64,000 nucleotides of DNA from Patulibacter defluvii. Its GTDB lineage: Bacteria > Actinomycetota > Thermoleophilia > Solirubrobacterales > Solirubrobacteraceae. Shown one piece after another: positions 53,297-62,730 of this stretch; the first letter of the stretch is position 1, and each line of letters starts with the position of its first letter. The notes under the pieces were generated by a model that did no database searches, had not been told where the DNA came from, and was given only the letters and a program-made list of their open reading frames with translations. The translations under genes were made by a program, and so were the position numbers. The stretch spans positions 1 through 64,000 of the forward strand of contig NZ_JAWZSQ010000022.1 of assembly GCF_034096925.1 (NCBI RefSeq), read 5' to 3'.

Positions 53297-55360
53297 TCAC
53301 GGCGCGAGCGGCCGCAGCCGCTGCTCCTGGGCCGCCGCCAGCCGCCGCTCGATCGCGTCGGGCGCGACCGGCCGCCCGTCGCGGAGCTCGCCCAGGACCG
53401 GCTGGCGGGGGTTGAGGGCGATCGCCCGCGCGGCCTCGCGGCGGGCCCCGCGACGGTCGCCGCGCTGCGCCAGCGCCATCGCCAGTTCGGCCCGCGCGAA
53501 CCAGTCGTCGGGCACCCGCCCGAGCGCCCGCCGCAGGTCGCGCTCCCAGCCGTCCGCGTCGCCGCGCCGCCGGCGCAGGACCGCGCGGCTGGTCAGCGGA
53601 TCGGCGTCGAGCGGGTCGAGCGCCGCCGCCCGGCCGAAGAGCGCGATCGCCCGCTCCGGCTGGCGGAAGGCGAGCGCCGTCGCCCGCCGCTCCCAGTGCG
53701 AGGCCAGCGCCAGCGGCAGCAGCAGCACGGCGGCGACCAGCACCGCCGTCAGCCGCCGCCCGATCGCCGGCCAGCGGAGCCGCGGCCCCGGCGGCAGCGG
53801 CGGCCCGTCGGCGACCGTCCGCGCGGCGACCGCCAGCAGCGCGAAGGCCAGCAGCGTCAGGGCCGGGAACTCCCACAGCCAGTCGCCGAGCCCGTGCACG
53901 AACCAGGCCAGGAAGCCCGCCACCGCCGCCGCCACCACCGCCCGGCCCTCGGGCCCGGCGCGGCGGCGGGCGACCGCGACCGCCCGTCCGAGCCCGCCGA
54001 GCAGCGCCGCCCAGAGCGCCAACCCGACCGCCCCGAGCCCGGCCAGCACGCCGAGCGGCAGGCTGTGGGCGTAGACCGGCGCCTCGTCGCCGTGGCGGTC
54101 GCGCAGGTAGGCGACGGCGATGTTCTCCGCCCCGTCGCCGGTCAGCGGCCGGGCGGCGAAGCGGTCGAGGGCGACCCGGTAGAAGTCGTAGCGCGAGGAG
54201 CCGAGCGAGCCGAGCCGGCTGCCGGTCGCGGGCATCTCGCGGTAGCCGCCGTCGCGGAAGCTGCGCCAGCGGTCGCCGCCCCAGGCCACCGGGTCGCCGA
54301 TCGCGACCAGCGCCGCCGACGCCAGCACGACCGCGATCGTCGCCGCCGCCGCGGTCCGCAGCCGCGGGTGGGCCAGCCGCCGCCGCAGCGCCCGCGGCAG
54401 CCGGCCGCGGGCCCGCTGCCCGCCGGCGACCACGGTCGCCGCCACCAGCGCGGCGGCGGCGATCGCCAGCACCGCCGCGTCGAGCCGCGAGCGCAGGTCG
54501 GGGATCGACGACGCCGAGCGGACGTCGAAGGCGACCATGGCCAGCGGCAGCGCCAGCAGCGTCACCCCCGCGATCAGCGCCAGCGGAGCGGCCCGCGGGC
54601 GGACCAGCAGCAGGTAGGCGACGGCGGTCAAGGCGAGCGTCAGGAGCGCCCCGCGGCTCTGGGTCAGCAGCGTCGCCCCGACCAGCACCACGACCGCCGC
54701 GGCCGCCGCCGGGCGCCCGCGGCGCGGCCCGTGGCACGCGCGGTCGACCAGCGGCCAGATCCCCAGCAGCCACAGGTTGGCCGTCGCGTTGACGTAGCCG
54801 AGCGGCGCGGTCAGGCGGCCGTCGACCACCAGCGCGCCGGGATCCCCGGCCAGCGCCGTCCGCAGCAGCGTCGCCACGGCCAGCAGCGCGATCCCGCCGC
54901 CGACCAGCGCCAGCAGCGAGCGCGCCGCCGCGACCGGCCACGGCACCCGCAGCACCAGCGCCAGGCCGACGCCGTAGAGGACGGTCCGAGCCGTCGCCTC
55001 GAGCGCCCGCGCCGGGACCGTCGCCCAGGCGATCGAGAGCGCGCTCCAGGCGGCCAGCGCGACCGTCGCCGCCAGCGCGACTCGGGCGCTGCGCGGCAGC
55101 GGCGCCGCCGACCCGCTCGGCCAGGCCAGCAGCGCGACGGCGACGACCGCCATCGGGTAGGCGTGGGCGCCGGCGAAGCCACCGTCCCGGAGCGCCAGCA
55201 GCAGCGCCAGCACCACCAGCAGCAGCGGCGCGACGTGGACCGGATCGGGGGCGGGCAGGGCGTCGACGATCCGCGCGACGGGTCGTCGTCGGCGGCGGTG
55301 GACGGAGCTGGGAAGCGCCACGAACCCCCGAGTCTGCGCGCTGGGGCGGCGGGCGACCAT
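53297..55360 (-). CDS. O-antigen ligase-like membrane protein with TPR-like tail (paralogue)
   Basis: A 687-residue protein with about 12 helices, matching the architecture and many motifs of the gene at 28553-30538. Examples are 'APLGYVNATANLWLLG' and 'LTQSRGALLTLALT', plus 'FYRVALDRFAARPLTGDGAE' and 'APVYAHSLPLGVLAGLG' in the outer loop. The soluble C-terminal 140 residues again hold TPR-like repeats ('VPDDWFARAELAMALAQRGD'). It would transfer or polymerise lipid-linked glycans. ATG 55358-55360. It is divergent from the GH16 gene. Confidence 0.83.
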   Translation of the reverse strand: MVARRPSAQTRGFVALPSSVHRRRRRPVARIVDALPAPDPVHVAPLLLVVLALLLALRDGGFAGAHAYPMAVVAVALLAWPSGSAAPLPRSARVALAATVALAAWSALSIAWATVPARALEATARTVLYGVGLALVLRVPWPVAAARSLLALVGGGIALLAVATLLRTALAGDPGALVVDGRLTAPLGYVNATANLWLLGIWPLVDRACHGPRRGRPAAAAAVVVLVGATLLTQSRGALLTLALTAVAYLLLVRPRAAPLALIAGVTLLALPLAMVAFDVRSASSIPDLRSRLDAAVLAIAAAALVAATVVAGGQRARGRLPRALRRRLAHPRLRTAAAATIAVVLASAALVAIGDPVAWGGDRWRSFRDGGYREMPATGSRLGSLGSSRYDFYRVALDRFAARPLTGDGAENIAVAYLRDRHGDEAPVYAHSLPLGVLAGLGAVGLALWAALLGGLGRAVAVARRRAGPEGRAVVAAAVAGFLAWFVHGLGDWLWEFPALTLLAFALLAVAARTVADGPPLPPGPRLRWPAIGRRLTAVLVAAVLLLPLALASHWERRATALAFRQPERAIALFGRAAALDPLDADPLTSRAVLRRRRGDADGWERDLRRALGRVPDDWFARAELAMALAQRGDRRGARREAARAIALNPRQPVLGELRDGRPVAPDAIERRLAAAQEQRLRPLAP

Positions 55361-55443
55361 CCCCCGGTGGGCGGAGCGCGAGGGGGATATCCGTCCGCCG
55401 ACCCCGCACCCGGGGGTCGGCGCGGGCGTAGCATGCGCCCAAG

Positions 55444-57006
55444 GTGACCAGGTGGACGGTCTCGTGGGGGCGCTCTCGCCCGCTGACGATCCTGGTGGCG
55501 CTCGCCGTCGGACTGGTGGCCGCCGCGATCGTCGCGGTCGCGCCGCTGCGGGCCGCCGGCGCCCCCTGGCGGCCGTCGCTCGCCCTCCGGGCCGGCACCC
55601 TCGGCCTGGCCGGCGCCGCCACCACCGCCGCCGCCGCGACGTCGAGCGACCGCCGCCCGGCCCTCGACCGCGACTTCGAGGACCGTCGGCGCGGCGGCTG
55701 GTCGCTGCCCCGCGGCCGCGGGACGACGACCGTCGCCACCACCGTCGGCCACCGCGGCCGGGCCTCGCTGGCTGTCCCCGTCCGCGGCAGCGGCGGCGTC
55801 CGGCTGGCCAACGCCTCGCTGGCCGTCCGGCGGCTGGCCGCCGGCAACCGGGTCACGGCCTGGCTGCGGACCCCGGCGGGGTTCGCCGGCCGGCTGCGCC
55901 CCTACGTCCGCGCCCGCGGCGGTGGCCTCCGCGCCCGCTCGCTCGCCGTCCGCCCCGGACGCTGGCAACCGATCGCCTGGACGGTGCCGTCGGGGCGTGG
56001 CGTCAGCGCGCTCGGGATCGAGATCCGGCCGGCCGCCGGCTGGCGGGGCACGATCCACCTCGACGACGTCCGGGCCGCCGCCGGCACCCGCCGCGCCGTC
56101 GCCGACCCGGTCGTCGCGGGACCAGCGCCGGACGGCCCGACCGGCCCCTGGACGCTGGTCTTCCGCGACGAGTTCTCCGGCCGCGCGCTCGACGACCGCG
56201 TCTGGGGCCGCTGCGCCAACGGCGACTGCCGCGGCTACGACAACGACTGGGGCAGCTGCACCGCCGCCGACAACGTGACCGTGGCCGACGGCGTCGCGCG
56301 GCTGCGGGCGTCGCGCAACCCGACCGGCGCCAGCTGCCTGGCCCACGACCGCGACAACCCGCGCTGGACCGCGGCCGACTACGTCCGCTACGCCCCGCCC
56401 TTCCTCGGGGCCGCGATCGAGACCCGCACCGGCGTCGTCGCCGGCCTCGACGCCGGCTTCCCGGGCTACCTGGAGGCGCGCGTGCGGATGCCCCGCGGCG
56501 CGGCCCGCAACAGCAGCTTCTGGACCACCTTCCCGCGGCGGCCGGGACGCCCGAACTGGCCGCCGGAGATCGACGTGATCGAGCAGTTCGGCGACGGCCG
56601 CGCCGACACCGCCGACCTGACCTACCACTGGTGCCGTCCCGGCCAGTGGAACGCTGAGGGCTGGTGCACCGTCGAGTACGGCGACAGCCAGTGCTTCGCC
56701 GGCCCCGGCACCTGCACGCGAGCCCGCCAGCGCGACGCCGTCCGCGACTTCGCCTCGGAGTTCCACACGGTCGGGATCGAGGTCACCGCGGCCGCGATGA
56801 CCTGGTACTACGACGGCCGCCCGGTCGCCCGCTTCGCCCACGCGCGGCTGATCGAGCAGGTGCTCCAGCGACCGCTCCAGGTGCACCTGACGGCGCTGCT
56901 GCGCTACATGGAGGCCGGCCGCCCCAACGGCGCGCCGCTGCCCGACGCGACGACCCTCGCCACCACGCTCGACGCCGACTACGTGCGCTTCTGGCGGCGG
57001 CCCTGA
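55444..57006 (+). CDS. secreted glycoside hydrolase family 16
   Basis: A 520-residue exported enzyme from GTG 55444. A membrane or signal helix lies at about 14-40. Residues about 75-215 form a beta-rich, carbohydrate-binding-like domain, and residues about 235-520 a GH16 fold with the catalytic motif 'PPEIDVIEQFG' (E375 nucleophile, D377, E380 acid/base). GH16 enzymes cut beta-1,3 or beta-1,3/1,4 glucans, agar and related chains. Eight or more Cys in the catalytic part suggest disulphides. It may trim or release the polysaccharide made by the nearby genes. Confidence 0.9.
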   Translation: MTRWTVSWGRSRPLTILVALAVGLVAAAIVAVAPLRAAGAPWRPSLALRAGTLGLAGAATTAAAATSSDRRPALDRDFEDRRRGGWSLPRGRGTTTVATTVGHRGRASLAVPVRGSGGVRLANASLAVRRLAAGNRVTAWLRTPAGFAGRLRPYVRARGGGLRARSLAVRPGRWQPIAWTVPSGRGVSALGIEIRPAAGWRGTIHLDDVRAAAGTRRAVADPVVAGPAPDGPTGPWTLVFRDEFSGRALDDRVWGRCANGDCRGYDNDWGSCTAADNVTVADGVARLRASRNPTGASCLAHDRDNPRWTAADYVRYAPPFLGAAIETRTGVVAGLDAGFPGYLEARVRMPRGAARNSSFWTTFPRRPGRPNWPPEIDVIEQFGDGRADTADLTYHWCRPGQWNAEGWCTVEYGDSQCFAGPGTCTRARQRDAVRDFASEFHTVGIEVTAAAMTWYYDGRPVARFAHARLIEQVLQRPLQVHLTALLRYMEAGRPNGAPLPDATTLATTLDADYVRFWRRP

Positions 57007-57027
57007 GCGGACCGCCGCCGGCGGGGC

Positions 57028-58602
57028 CTAGAGCAGGCCCGGCAGCGTGCGGCCGACGGCCTCGACCGTGTCCATCAGCGGCCCGGGCAGGATCCCGAGC
57101 ACCACCACCGCGGCGCCGGCGACGGCGGCCACGAAGCTGACGGGCAGCCGCGGACCGTCGGCGACGACCGGCGCGCGGACGCCGCTGACGGCGTCGCCGG
57201 CGGGGTCGGCCCCGGCCAGCTGCGGCGTCTCGCGGACGGCCAGCGCCCCGGCGGCCGCCTCGTCCTCGGCCGGCTGCTCGGCCCAGACCCGCGCGATCAG
57301 CCGCAGGTAGTAGGCGAACGAGATCATCGAGCCGATCACCAGCACCACGGCCAGCCAGGCGTAGTCGCCGTCGACCGCCGCCTCGATCAGCCGCAGCTTG
57401 GCCACGAAGCCGACCGTCGCCGGGACGCCGGCCAGGCCCAGCAGCGAGAGCGTCAGCGCGACCGCGTGCAGCGGCCGCCGCCGGCCGAGGCCGACGAACG
57501 CCTGCTGGTGGTCGCTGCCGCTGTCGCGCTCGACCGCGGTCACGACGGCGAACGCCGCCGCGGTCATCACCAGGTAGGCGAGCACGTAGAAGACGGTCGC
57601 CTCGGCCCCGAGCGGGCTCGCCACGACCACGCCGACCAGCATGTAGCCGGCCTGGGCGACGGAGGAGAAGGCCAGCAGCCGCTTGACCGAGCCCTGGCCG
57701 AGCGCGCCGACGTTGCCGACGATCATCGCGATCGCGGCCAGCGCCGCCAGCGCCGGGCCCCAGACGCTGGAGACCCCCGGCAGCGCGACGTCGAAGAGCC
57801 GGATCATCGCGATCAGGGTCGCGACCTTGGTGGCCGTGGCCATGAAGGCGGTGACCGAGGTCGGCGCGCCCTCGTAGACGTCGGGCGTCCACTGGTGGAA
57901 GGGCGCGACCGAGGCCTTGAAGCAGAGGCCGACGACGACCATCGCGACGCCGCCGAGCAGCAGCGGGTCGCTGCGCAGGTCGCCGTTGCCGATCTCCTGG
58001 GCGATCGCCGCGTAGTCGGTGAAGCCGGTCGCGCCGTAGATCAGCGCGAAGCCGTAGAGCAGCGTCGCCGACCCGACCGAGCCGACGATCAGGTACTTGA
58101 GGCCCGACTCCAACGAGCGGCGGCGGTAGAGCTCGGTCGCCGCCAGCACGTAGAGCGGCACCGACAGCAGCTCGAGGCCGAGGAAGGTGGTGATCAGGTT
58201 CTGGGCGCCGGCGAACAGCGCCATGCCGGCGGCCGAGACCAGCAGCAGGGCGTGGAACTCGCCGTGGGCCGCCTCGCGCGGGGCGGTCGCCCCGACGGCC
58301 AGCAGCACCGCGGCGATGCCGGCGACGCCGACCCCGATCGTGCCGATCAGGGCCAGCGGGTCGAGCGCCAGCGCGCCGGAGATCAGGCTGCCACGCTCGT
58401 CCCACTGCCAGACGGCCAGGCCGACCGCGGCCGCGAAGGCGACGATGCTGAGGAACGGCACCGCCCGCTCGCGGGCGAAGCGCGAGCGGAGCAGGCCCAC
58501 GAGCAGGACGGCGACGGCGCCGGCGAACAGCGCCAGCACCGGCGAGAAGCCGGCCCAGTCGATGTGCGGGGCCTTGACGGCGGCGGAGACGGTGGCGCTC
58601 AT
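57028..58602 (-). CDS. nuoN: NADH-quinone oxidoreductase subunit N
   Basis: A 524-residue antiporter-like membrane subunit of complex I with about 14 helices, pumping protons as NADH is oxidised. Typical stretches are 'FLGLELLSVPLYVLAATELY', 'FHQWTPDVYEGAPTSVTAFM' and 'LLAFSSVAQAGYMLVG'. A non-conserved, Ala/Glu-rich insert of about 45 residues lies before the last helix. ATG 58600-58602 overlaps the nuoM stop by four bases. Last gene of the nuo operon here; it converges on the GH16 gene 21 bases away. Confidence 0.96.
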   Translation of the reverse strand: MSATVSAAVKAPHIDWAGFSPVLALFAGAVAVLLVGLLRSRFARERAVPFLSIVAFAAAVGLAVWQWDERGSLISGALALDPLALIGTIGVGVAGIAAVLLAVGATAPREAAHGEFHALLLVSAAGMALFAGAQNLITTFLGLELLSVPLYVLAATELYRRRSLESGLKYLIVGSVGSATLLYGFALIYGATGFTDYAAIAQEIGNGDLRSDPLLLGGVAMVVVGLCFKASVAPFHQWTPDVYEGAPTSVTAFMATATKVATLIAMIRLFDVALPGVSSVWGPALAALAAIAMIVGNVGALGQGSVKRLLAFSSVAQAGYMLVGVVVASPLGAEATVFYVLAYLVMTAAAFAVVTAVERDSGSDHQQAFVGLGRRRPLHAVALTLSLLGLAGVPATVGFVAKLRLIEAAVDGDYAWLAVVLVIGSMISFAYYLRLIARVWAEQPAEDEAAAGALAVRETPQLAGADPAGDAVSGVRAPVVADGPRLPVSFVAAVAGAAVVVLGILPGPLMDTVEAVGRTLPGLL

Positions 58603-60317
58603 CGGCCCGCTCCCGGAGTCGTGGGGACAGCTTCGGCGGCGCCCGGGTCGACCGGCTGGCCGGTGGTCGGGTCGATCGGCACGTCGCCCTCCGGCGCCCC
58701 GGGCTGCGGCTCGGGGGTCGCCGGATCGCCGCTCGTGGCGGCGCCCTGGCCGGGCGTCTCGCCGAGGATCGCCCGCGCGTCGCCGCCGGTCCGGGCGTCG
58801 TCGGCCAGCATCCGCTGCGCGGCGGCCGGATCGGCGGCGACCGCGGCGCCGAGCACCGAGCGGGTGGCCGCCTGCTCGCCGGCGTGGATCGTCTTCTGCG
58901 GGTAGGCGGCCAGGGCCACGATCAGCAGCACCGGGATCGCCATCAGCAGCAGCTCGGCCGGCCGCAGCTCGCGGCTGACGACCCGCGGCCCGACCCGGTT
59001 GTGGGTGGTGCGGATGAACAGCCGCAGCGCGTAGACCGCCGCCAGCGCGACGCCGATCGAGGCGACCACGGCGAGCGCGATCGAGGCGCCCTCCCAGGTG
59101 CCGCGCAGGATCAGGAACTCGCCGACGAAGTTGGCGCTGCCGGGCATCGCCAGCACCGCGTAGGTGACGATCACGAACAGGACCGCGAAGATCGGCGCGC
59201 GGAAGGCCACGCCGCCCATGTCGCGGATGTCCTCCGATCCACCGGCCCGCGCGGCCAGGATCCCGACCGCGAGGAACGCCGGCAGCACGACCAGCCCGTG
59301 GTTGACCGACTGCAGCAGCGCGCCGCTGGCGCCGTCGGTCCGGAAGCTGAAGACGCCGAGCGTGATGAAGCCGAGCTGGGCGACCGACGAGAACCCGAGC
59401 ACCAGCCGGGCGTCGGTGGTGGTCAGCGCGATCGAGCTGGCGTAGAGGATCGAGATCACGGCGATGATCAGGACCACCCAGCGGAGGTCGGCCGCGCCCT
59501 GCGGCAGCAGCGGCAGCGCGACCCGCAGGAAGCCGTAGATCGCGACCTTGCTGAGCACGCCCGAGAAGACCGCCAGCACCGGCAGCGGCATCGCCTTGTA
59601 GCCGTCGCGCAGCCAGCCGTGGATCGGGAAGGCCGGCATCTTGACCAGGAAGGCCGCGGCGAAGCAGGCGAAGATCCAGCCCTGGCTGCCCTCGGGCACG
59701 CCGCGCGCCGCCAGGTCGGCGAACGAGAAGCTGACCGACTGGCCCTCGGGGGTCGCGAGCACGCCGGTGGCGATCGCGCCGACCAGCATCAGCAGCGAGC
59801 CGACGAGGGTGTAGACGACCATCTTGATGACGGCCTTGGTCCGCTCCTCCCCCTCGCCCCACTGGGCGGTGAGGAAGAAGAACGGGATCAGCATCAGGTC
59901 GAAGAAGGCGACGAACAGGATCAGGTCCTGCGCGATCAGCGCCCCGATGACGGCGGTCTGGGCCAGCCCGAGGTGGAAGTAGTACTGCTGCGGACGGTCG
60001 AGCGAGGCGGCGTCGTCCTTCAACGCGGACCACGCGATCGAGAAGGTGAAGCCGACGGCGGCCAGCAGCAGCAGCCAGACGTTGAGCCCGTCGATGCCCA
60101 GCTGGTAGTGGACGCCGAGGGCGCTGATCCAGTTCTCGTCGGTCGGGTGCTGGAGCCCCGGCTTGCCCGACTCGAAGTCGAACAGGTAGGCGACGACCAG
60201 GCCGAGCGTCAGCAGCGAGCCGCCGAGCGACAGCCAGCGGACGCTCTTGCCGGGCAGGAAGAGCCCGGCGATCGCGAACGCCAGCGGCAGCCAGAGGATG
60301 ATCGAGAGGTGCGGCAT
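58599..60317 (-). CDS. nuoM: NADH-quinone oxidoreductase subunit M
   Basis: A 572-residue antiporter-like complex I subunit. 'KMPAFPIHGWLRDGYKAMP' contains the key Lys of the proton channel, and 'FFDLMLIPFFFLTAQWG' the conserved acidic helix region. After the last helix a tail of about 90 residues rich in Pro, Ala, Gly and Asp is present; usual NuoM (about 500) lacks it. Three bases separate it from nuoL. Confidence 0.96.
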   Translation of the reverse strand: MPHLSIILWLPLAFAIAGLFLPGKSVRWLSLGGSLLTLGLVVAYLFDFESGKPGLQHPTDENWISALGVHYQLGIDGLNVWLLLLAAVGFTFSIAWSALKDDAASLDRPQQYYFHLGLAQTAVIGALIAQDLILFVAFFDLMLIPFFFLTAQWGEGEERTKAVIKMVVYTLVGSLLMLVGAIATGVLATPEGQSVSFSFADLAARGVPEGSQGWIFACFAAAFLVKMPAFPIHGWLRDGYKAMPLPVLAVFSGVLSKVAIYGFLRVALPLLPQGAADLRWVVLIIAVISILYASSIALTTTDARLVLGFSSVAQLGFITLGVFSFRTDGASGALLQSVNHGLVVLPAFLAVGILAARAGGSEDIRDMGGVAFRAPIFAVLFVIVTYAVLAMPGSANFVGEFLILRGTWEGASIALAVVASIGVALAAVYALRLFIRTTHNRVGPRVVSRELRPAELLLMAIPVLLIVALAAYPQKTIHAGEQAATRSVLGAAVAADPAAAQRMLADDARTGGDARAILGETPGQGAATSGDPATPEPQPGAPEGDVPIDPTTGQPVDPGAAEAVPTTPGAGR

Positions 60318-60320
60318 CGG

Positions 60321-62357
60321 TCAGCTCTGGGCCAGGAAGTAGACGAGGACGACGATCAACCCGCTCAGCAGCAGCGCCGAGTACGACCGCAGGTAGCCCG
60401 ACTGCAGCCGCCGCACCAGCGCCGACGCGCCGCGGGTCGCCCCGCTGGCGCCGCCGACGAAGGCGCCGCCGATCACCAGCCGCTCGAAGCTGTCGTGGGC
60501 GAAGCGGCCGAAGGCGCGGAAGGGCGTGACGATCAGGGCGTTGATCAGCTCGTCGAAGTACCACTTGTTGACGAACAGCCGGTGGATCGGCGCGAACCGC
60601 TCCTGCCAGCCGGCCGAGATCGCCGTCGGCGACTCGCCCCGCTCCAGCGGCTTGGCCCAGATCACGTAGGCGACGTAGATCCCGGCGACGCCGAGCAGGG
60701 TGCCCACCAGCAGCCCGATCGCCGTCAGGCCGTCGCCCGGGTGCGCGGTGTGCGCGCCTTCGAAGACCGGATCGAGGAAGTGCTCCAGCGGCGTCAGGAT
60801 CCCGAACGGGATCCCCAGCAGGCCGCCGAGGACCGCCAGCACCGCCAGGCCGCCCATCGCGATCCGCATCGGCGTCGCCCGCTCGGCGATGTGGTGCTCC
60901 GGGCCGGGGAAGCCGACGTCGGTGTCCTCGATCTCGCCGTTGGCCGGGTTGCGGTGGACCTCGGCGTGGTGGAGGTGGCCCTCCTCCAGCTCCTTGGCCT
61001 CGGGACAGGGCTCGCCCCAGAAGGCCCGGAAGATCATCCGCCAGGTGTAGACCGCGGTCAGGAAGGCGCCGACGTAGCCGCCGACGACCAGGATCCAGTG
61101 CCAGCCGCCCTCGGCCGCCAGCACCGCCAGGATCTCGTCCTTCGAGAAGAAGCCGGAGAAGGGCGGAATCCCGGCCAGCGCCAGGCCGCCGATCACGAAC
61201 GCGCCGAAGGTGAACGGCATCGCCTTGCGGAAGCCGCGCATCTTGTCGAGCGACTGCTCGCCGGCCATCGCGGCGATCAGCGAGCCGGCGGCCATGAACA
61301 GCAGCGCCTTGAAGAACGCGTGCGTCACCAGGTGGAACATGCCGGCGACGTAGGCCCCGGCCGAGACGCCCATGATCATGTAGCCGATCTGGGACATCGT
61401 CGAGTAGGCGATGACGCGCTTGAGGTCGGTCTGGGTGAGGCCGATCGTGCCGGCCACCAGCAGCGTCAGCAGGCCGATGATCGCCCCGACCGCCATCGCC
61501 GTTTCCGACAGCTGGAAGAGCGGGTGCAGGCGCGCGATCAGGTAGACGCCGGCGGTCACCATCGTCGCCGCGTGGATCAGCGAGGAGACCGGCGTCGGGC
61601 CCTCCATCGCGTCCGGCAGCCAGGTGTGCAGCGGCAGCTGGGCCGACTTGGCGAAGGCGCCGACCATGATCAGCAGCAGGCCCGCGGTCAGCGACCCGGT
61701 CGAGCCGCTGGCCGGGCCGAAGGTCTCCTCGGCCCGCGCGAAGGTCTCCAGGAAGTCGACCGTGTGGGTGTGGCGCAGCAGCAGGATCGCGCCGAGCACC
61801 AGCCCGATGTCGCCGACGACGTTGATCACGAACGCCTTGATGCCGGCGCTGGTCGCCGTGGTCCGGCGGTACCAGTAGCTGATCAGCATGTAGCTGGCCG
61901 CGCCGACGAAGGCCCAGCCGACGATCAGCAGCACGAAGTTGCTGGCCAGGACCAGCAGCAGCATCGAGAAGACGAAGAAGTTCAGGTACGAGAAGAAGCG
62001 CGCGTAGCCGGCGTCGCCGCGCATGTAGGCCAGCGAGTACAGGTGGATCAGCGTCGAGACGCCGGTCACCACCAGCAGCATCACGACCGACAGCGGGTCG
62101 ACGAGGATCTCCATCCGCACATGGACCCCGCCGACCTGGGCGTAGTCCCACAGCTTGGAGGCGATCTGGCGGTGCTCCTCGTCCTTGCCCTGGAGCCCGA
62201 TCAGGGCCAGCACGGAGAAGACGAAGCCGAGCCCGACGGTGGCGGTGCCGAGGATCCCGGCCGCGACGCCCTTCCAGGCGCGGAAGCCGAGCCCGAGGAC
62301 GATCGCGCCGAACAGCGGCAGCGCGAGGACGATCCAGCCGGCGGCGGTCGGGCTCAT
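60321..62357 (-). CDS. nuoL: NADH-quinone oxidoreductase subunit L
   Basis: A 678-residue distal antiporter-like subunit of complex I, with the long horizontal helix expected at the C-terminus. 'AQLPLHTWLPDAMEGPTPVS' carries the conserved channel residues; 'KRVIAYSTMSQIGYMIMG' follows. Length is slightly above the usual 610-620, from a His/Glu-rich loop ('GHLHHAEVHRNPANGEIED') between late helices. ATG 62357. Confidence 0.96.
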   Translation of the reverse strand: MSPTAAGWIVLALPLFGAIVLGLGFRAWKGVAAGILGTATVGLGFVFSVLALIGLQGKDEEHRQIASKLWDYAQVGGVHVRMEILVDPLSVVMLLVVTGVSTLIHLYSLAYMRGDAGYARFFSYLNFFVFSMLLLVLASNFVLLIVGWAFVGAASYMLISYWYRRTTATSAGIKAFVINVVGDIGLVLGAILLLRHTHTVDFLETFARAEETFGPASGSTGSLTAGLLLIMVGAFAKSAQLPLHTWLPDAMEGPTPVSSLIHAATMVTAGVYLIARLHPLFQLSETAMAVGAIIGLLTLLVAGTIGLTQTDLKRVIAYSTMSQIGYMIMGVSAGAYVAGMFHLVTHAFFKALLFMAAGSLIAAMAGEQSLDKMRGFRKAMPFTFGAFVIGGLALAGIPPFSGFFSKDEILAVLAAEGGWHWILVVGGYVGAFLTAVYTWRMIFRAFWGEPCPEAKELEEGHLHHAEVHRNPANGEIEDTDVGFPGPEHHIAERATPMRIAMGGLAVLAVLGGLLGIPFGILTPLEHFLDPVFEGAHTAHPGDGLTAIGLLVGTLLGVAGIYVAYVIWAKPLERGESPTAISAGWQERFAPIHRLFVNKWYFDELINALIVTPFRAFGRFAHDSFERLVIGGAFVGGASGATRGASALVRRLQSGYLRSYSALLLSGLIVVLVYFLAQS

Positions 62358-62430
62358 CGGGCACCCCCGTTCGGGCCGGGGACGGGTGAAGTGACGACGG
62401 AGTCGGGCATGGAAGGCGAGACGGCGGCGG

Positions 62431-62730
62431 TCATCCCTGCAACTCCCGCAGCTCGTCGACGTCGACGGCGACGCGGTTGCGGTACAGGGCGACGACGATC
62501 CCCAGGCCGACGGCGACCTCGGCCGCGGCGACGACCATCACCACCAGCGCGAAGACCTGGCCCTCCTCGGAGCCGTGCATCCGCGCGAACGAGAGCAGCG
62601 CCAGGTTGCCGGCGTTGAGCATCAGCTCCAGGCAGACGAGGACCAGCAGCGGGTTGCGGCGCGTGAGCACGCCGGCGGCGCCGATCGCGAAGACGATCGC
62701 CGAGACGGCGAGGTACCAGCCGGTGGCCAT
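62431..62730 (-). CDS. nuoK: NADH-quinone oxidoreductase subunit K
   Basis: A 99-residue subunit with three helices. 'LVLVCLELMLNAGNLALLSF' holds the conserved Glu of helix 2, and a second Glu sits in helix 3 ('VMVVAAAEVAVGLGIVVALY'). Both are needed for proton transfer between complex I modules. ATG shares a base with the nuoJ stop (TGATG). A 73-base gap to nuoL follows. Confidence 0.96.
   Translation of the reverse strand: MATGWYLAVSAIVFAIGAAGVLTRRNPLLVLVCLELMLNAGNLALLSFARMHGSEEGQVFALVVMVVAAAEVAVGLGIVVALYRNRVAVDVDELRELQG

Noticed and set aside
53253..55856. Minus-strand open frame of 867 codons across the ligase gene
   Set aside because: Shadow of the ligase gene; composition is Arg/Gly/Ala with no helices.
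58603..62364. Apparent 1,250-codon N-terminal extension of nuoN
   Set aside because: It is an alternative frame of nuoM and nuoL with no membrane helices; the ATG at 58602 overlaps the nuoM stop as expected in a nuo operon.
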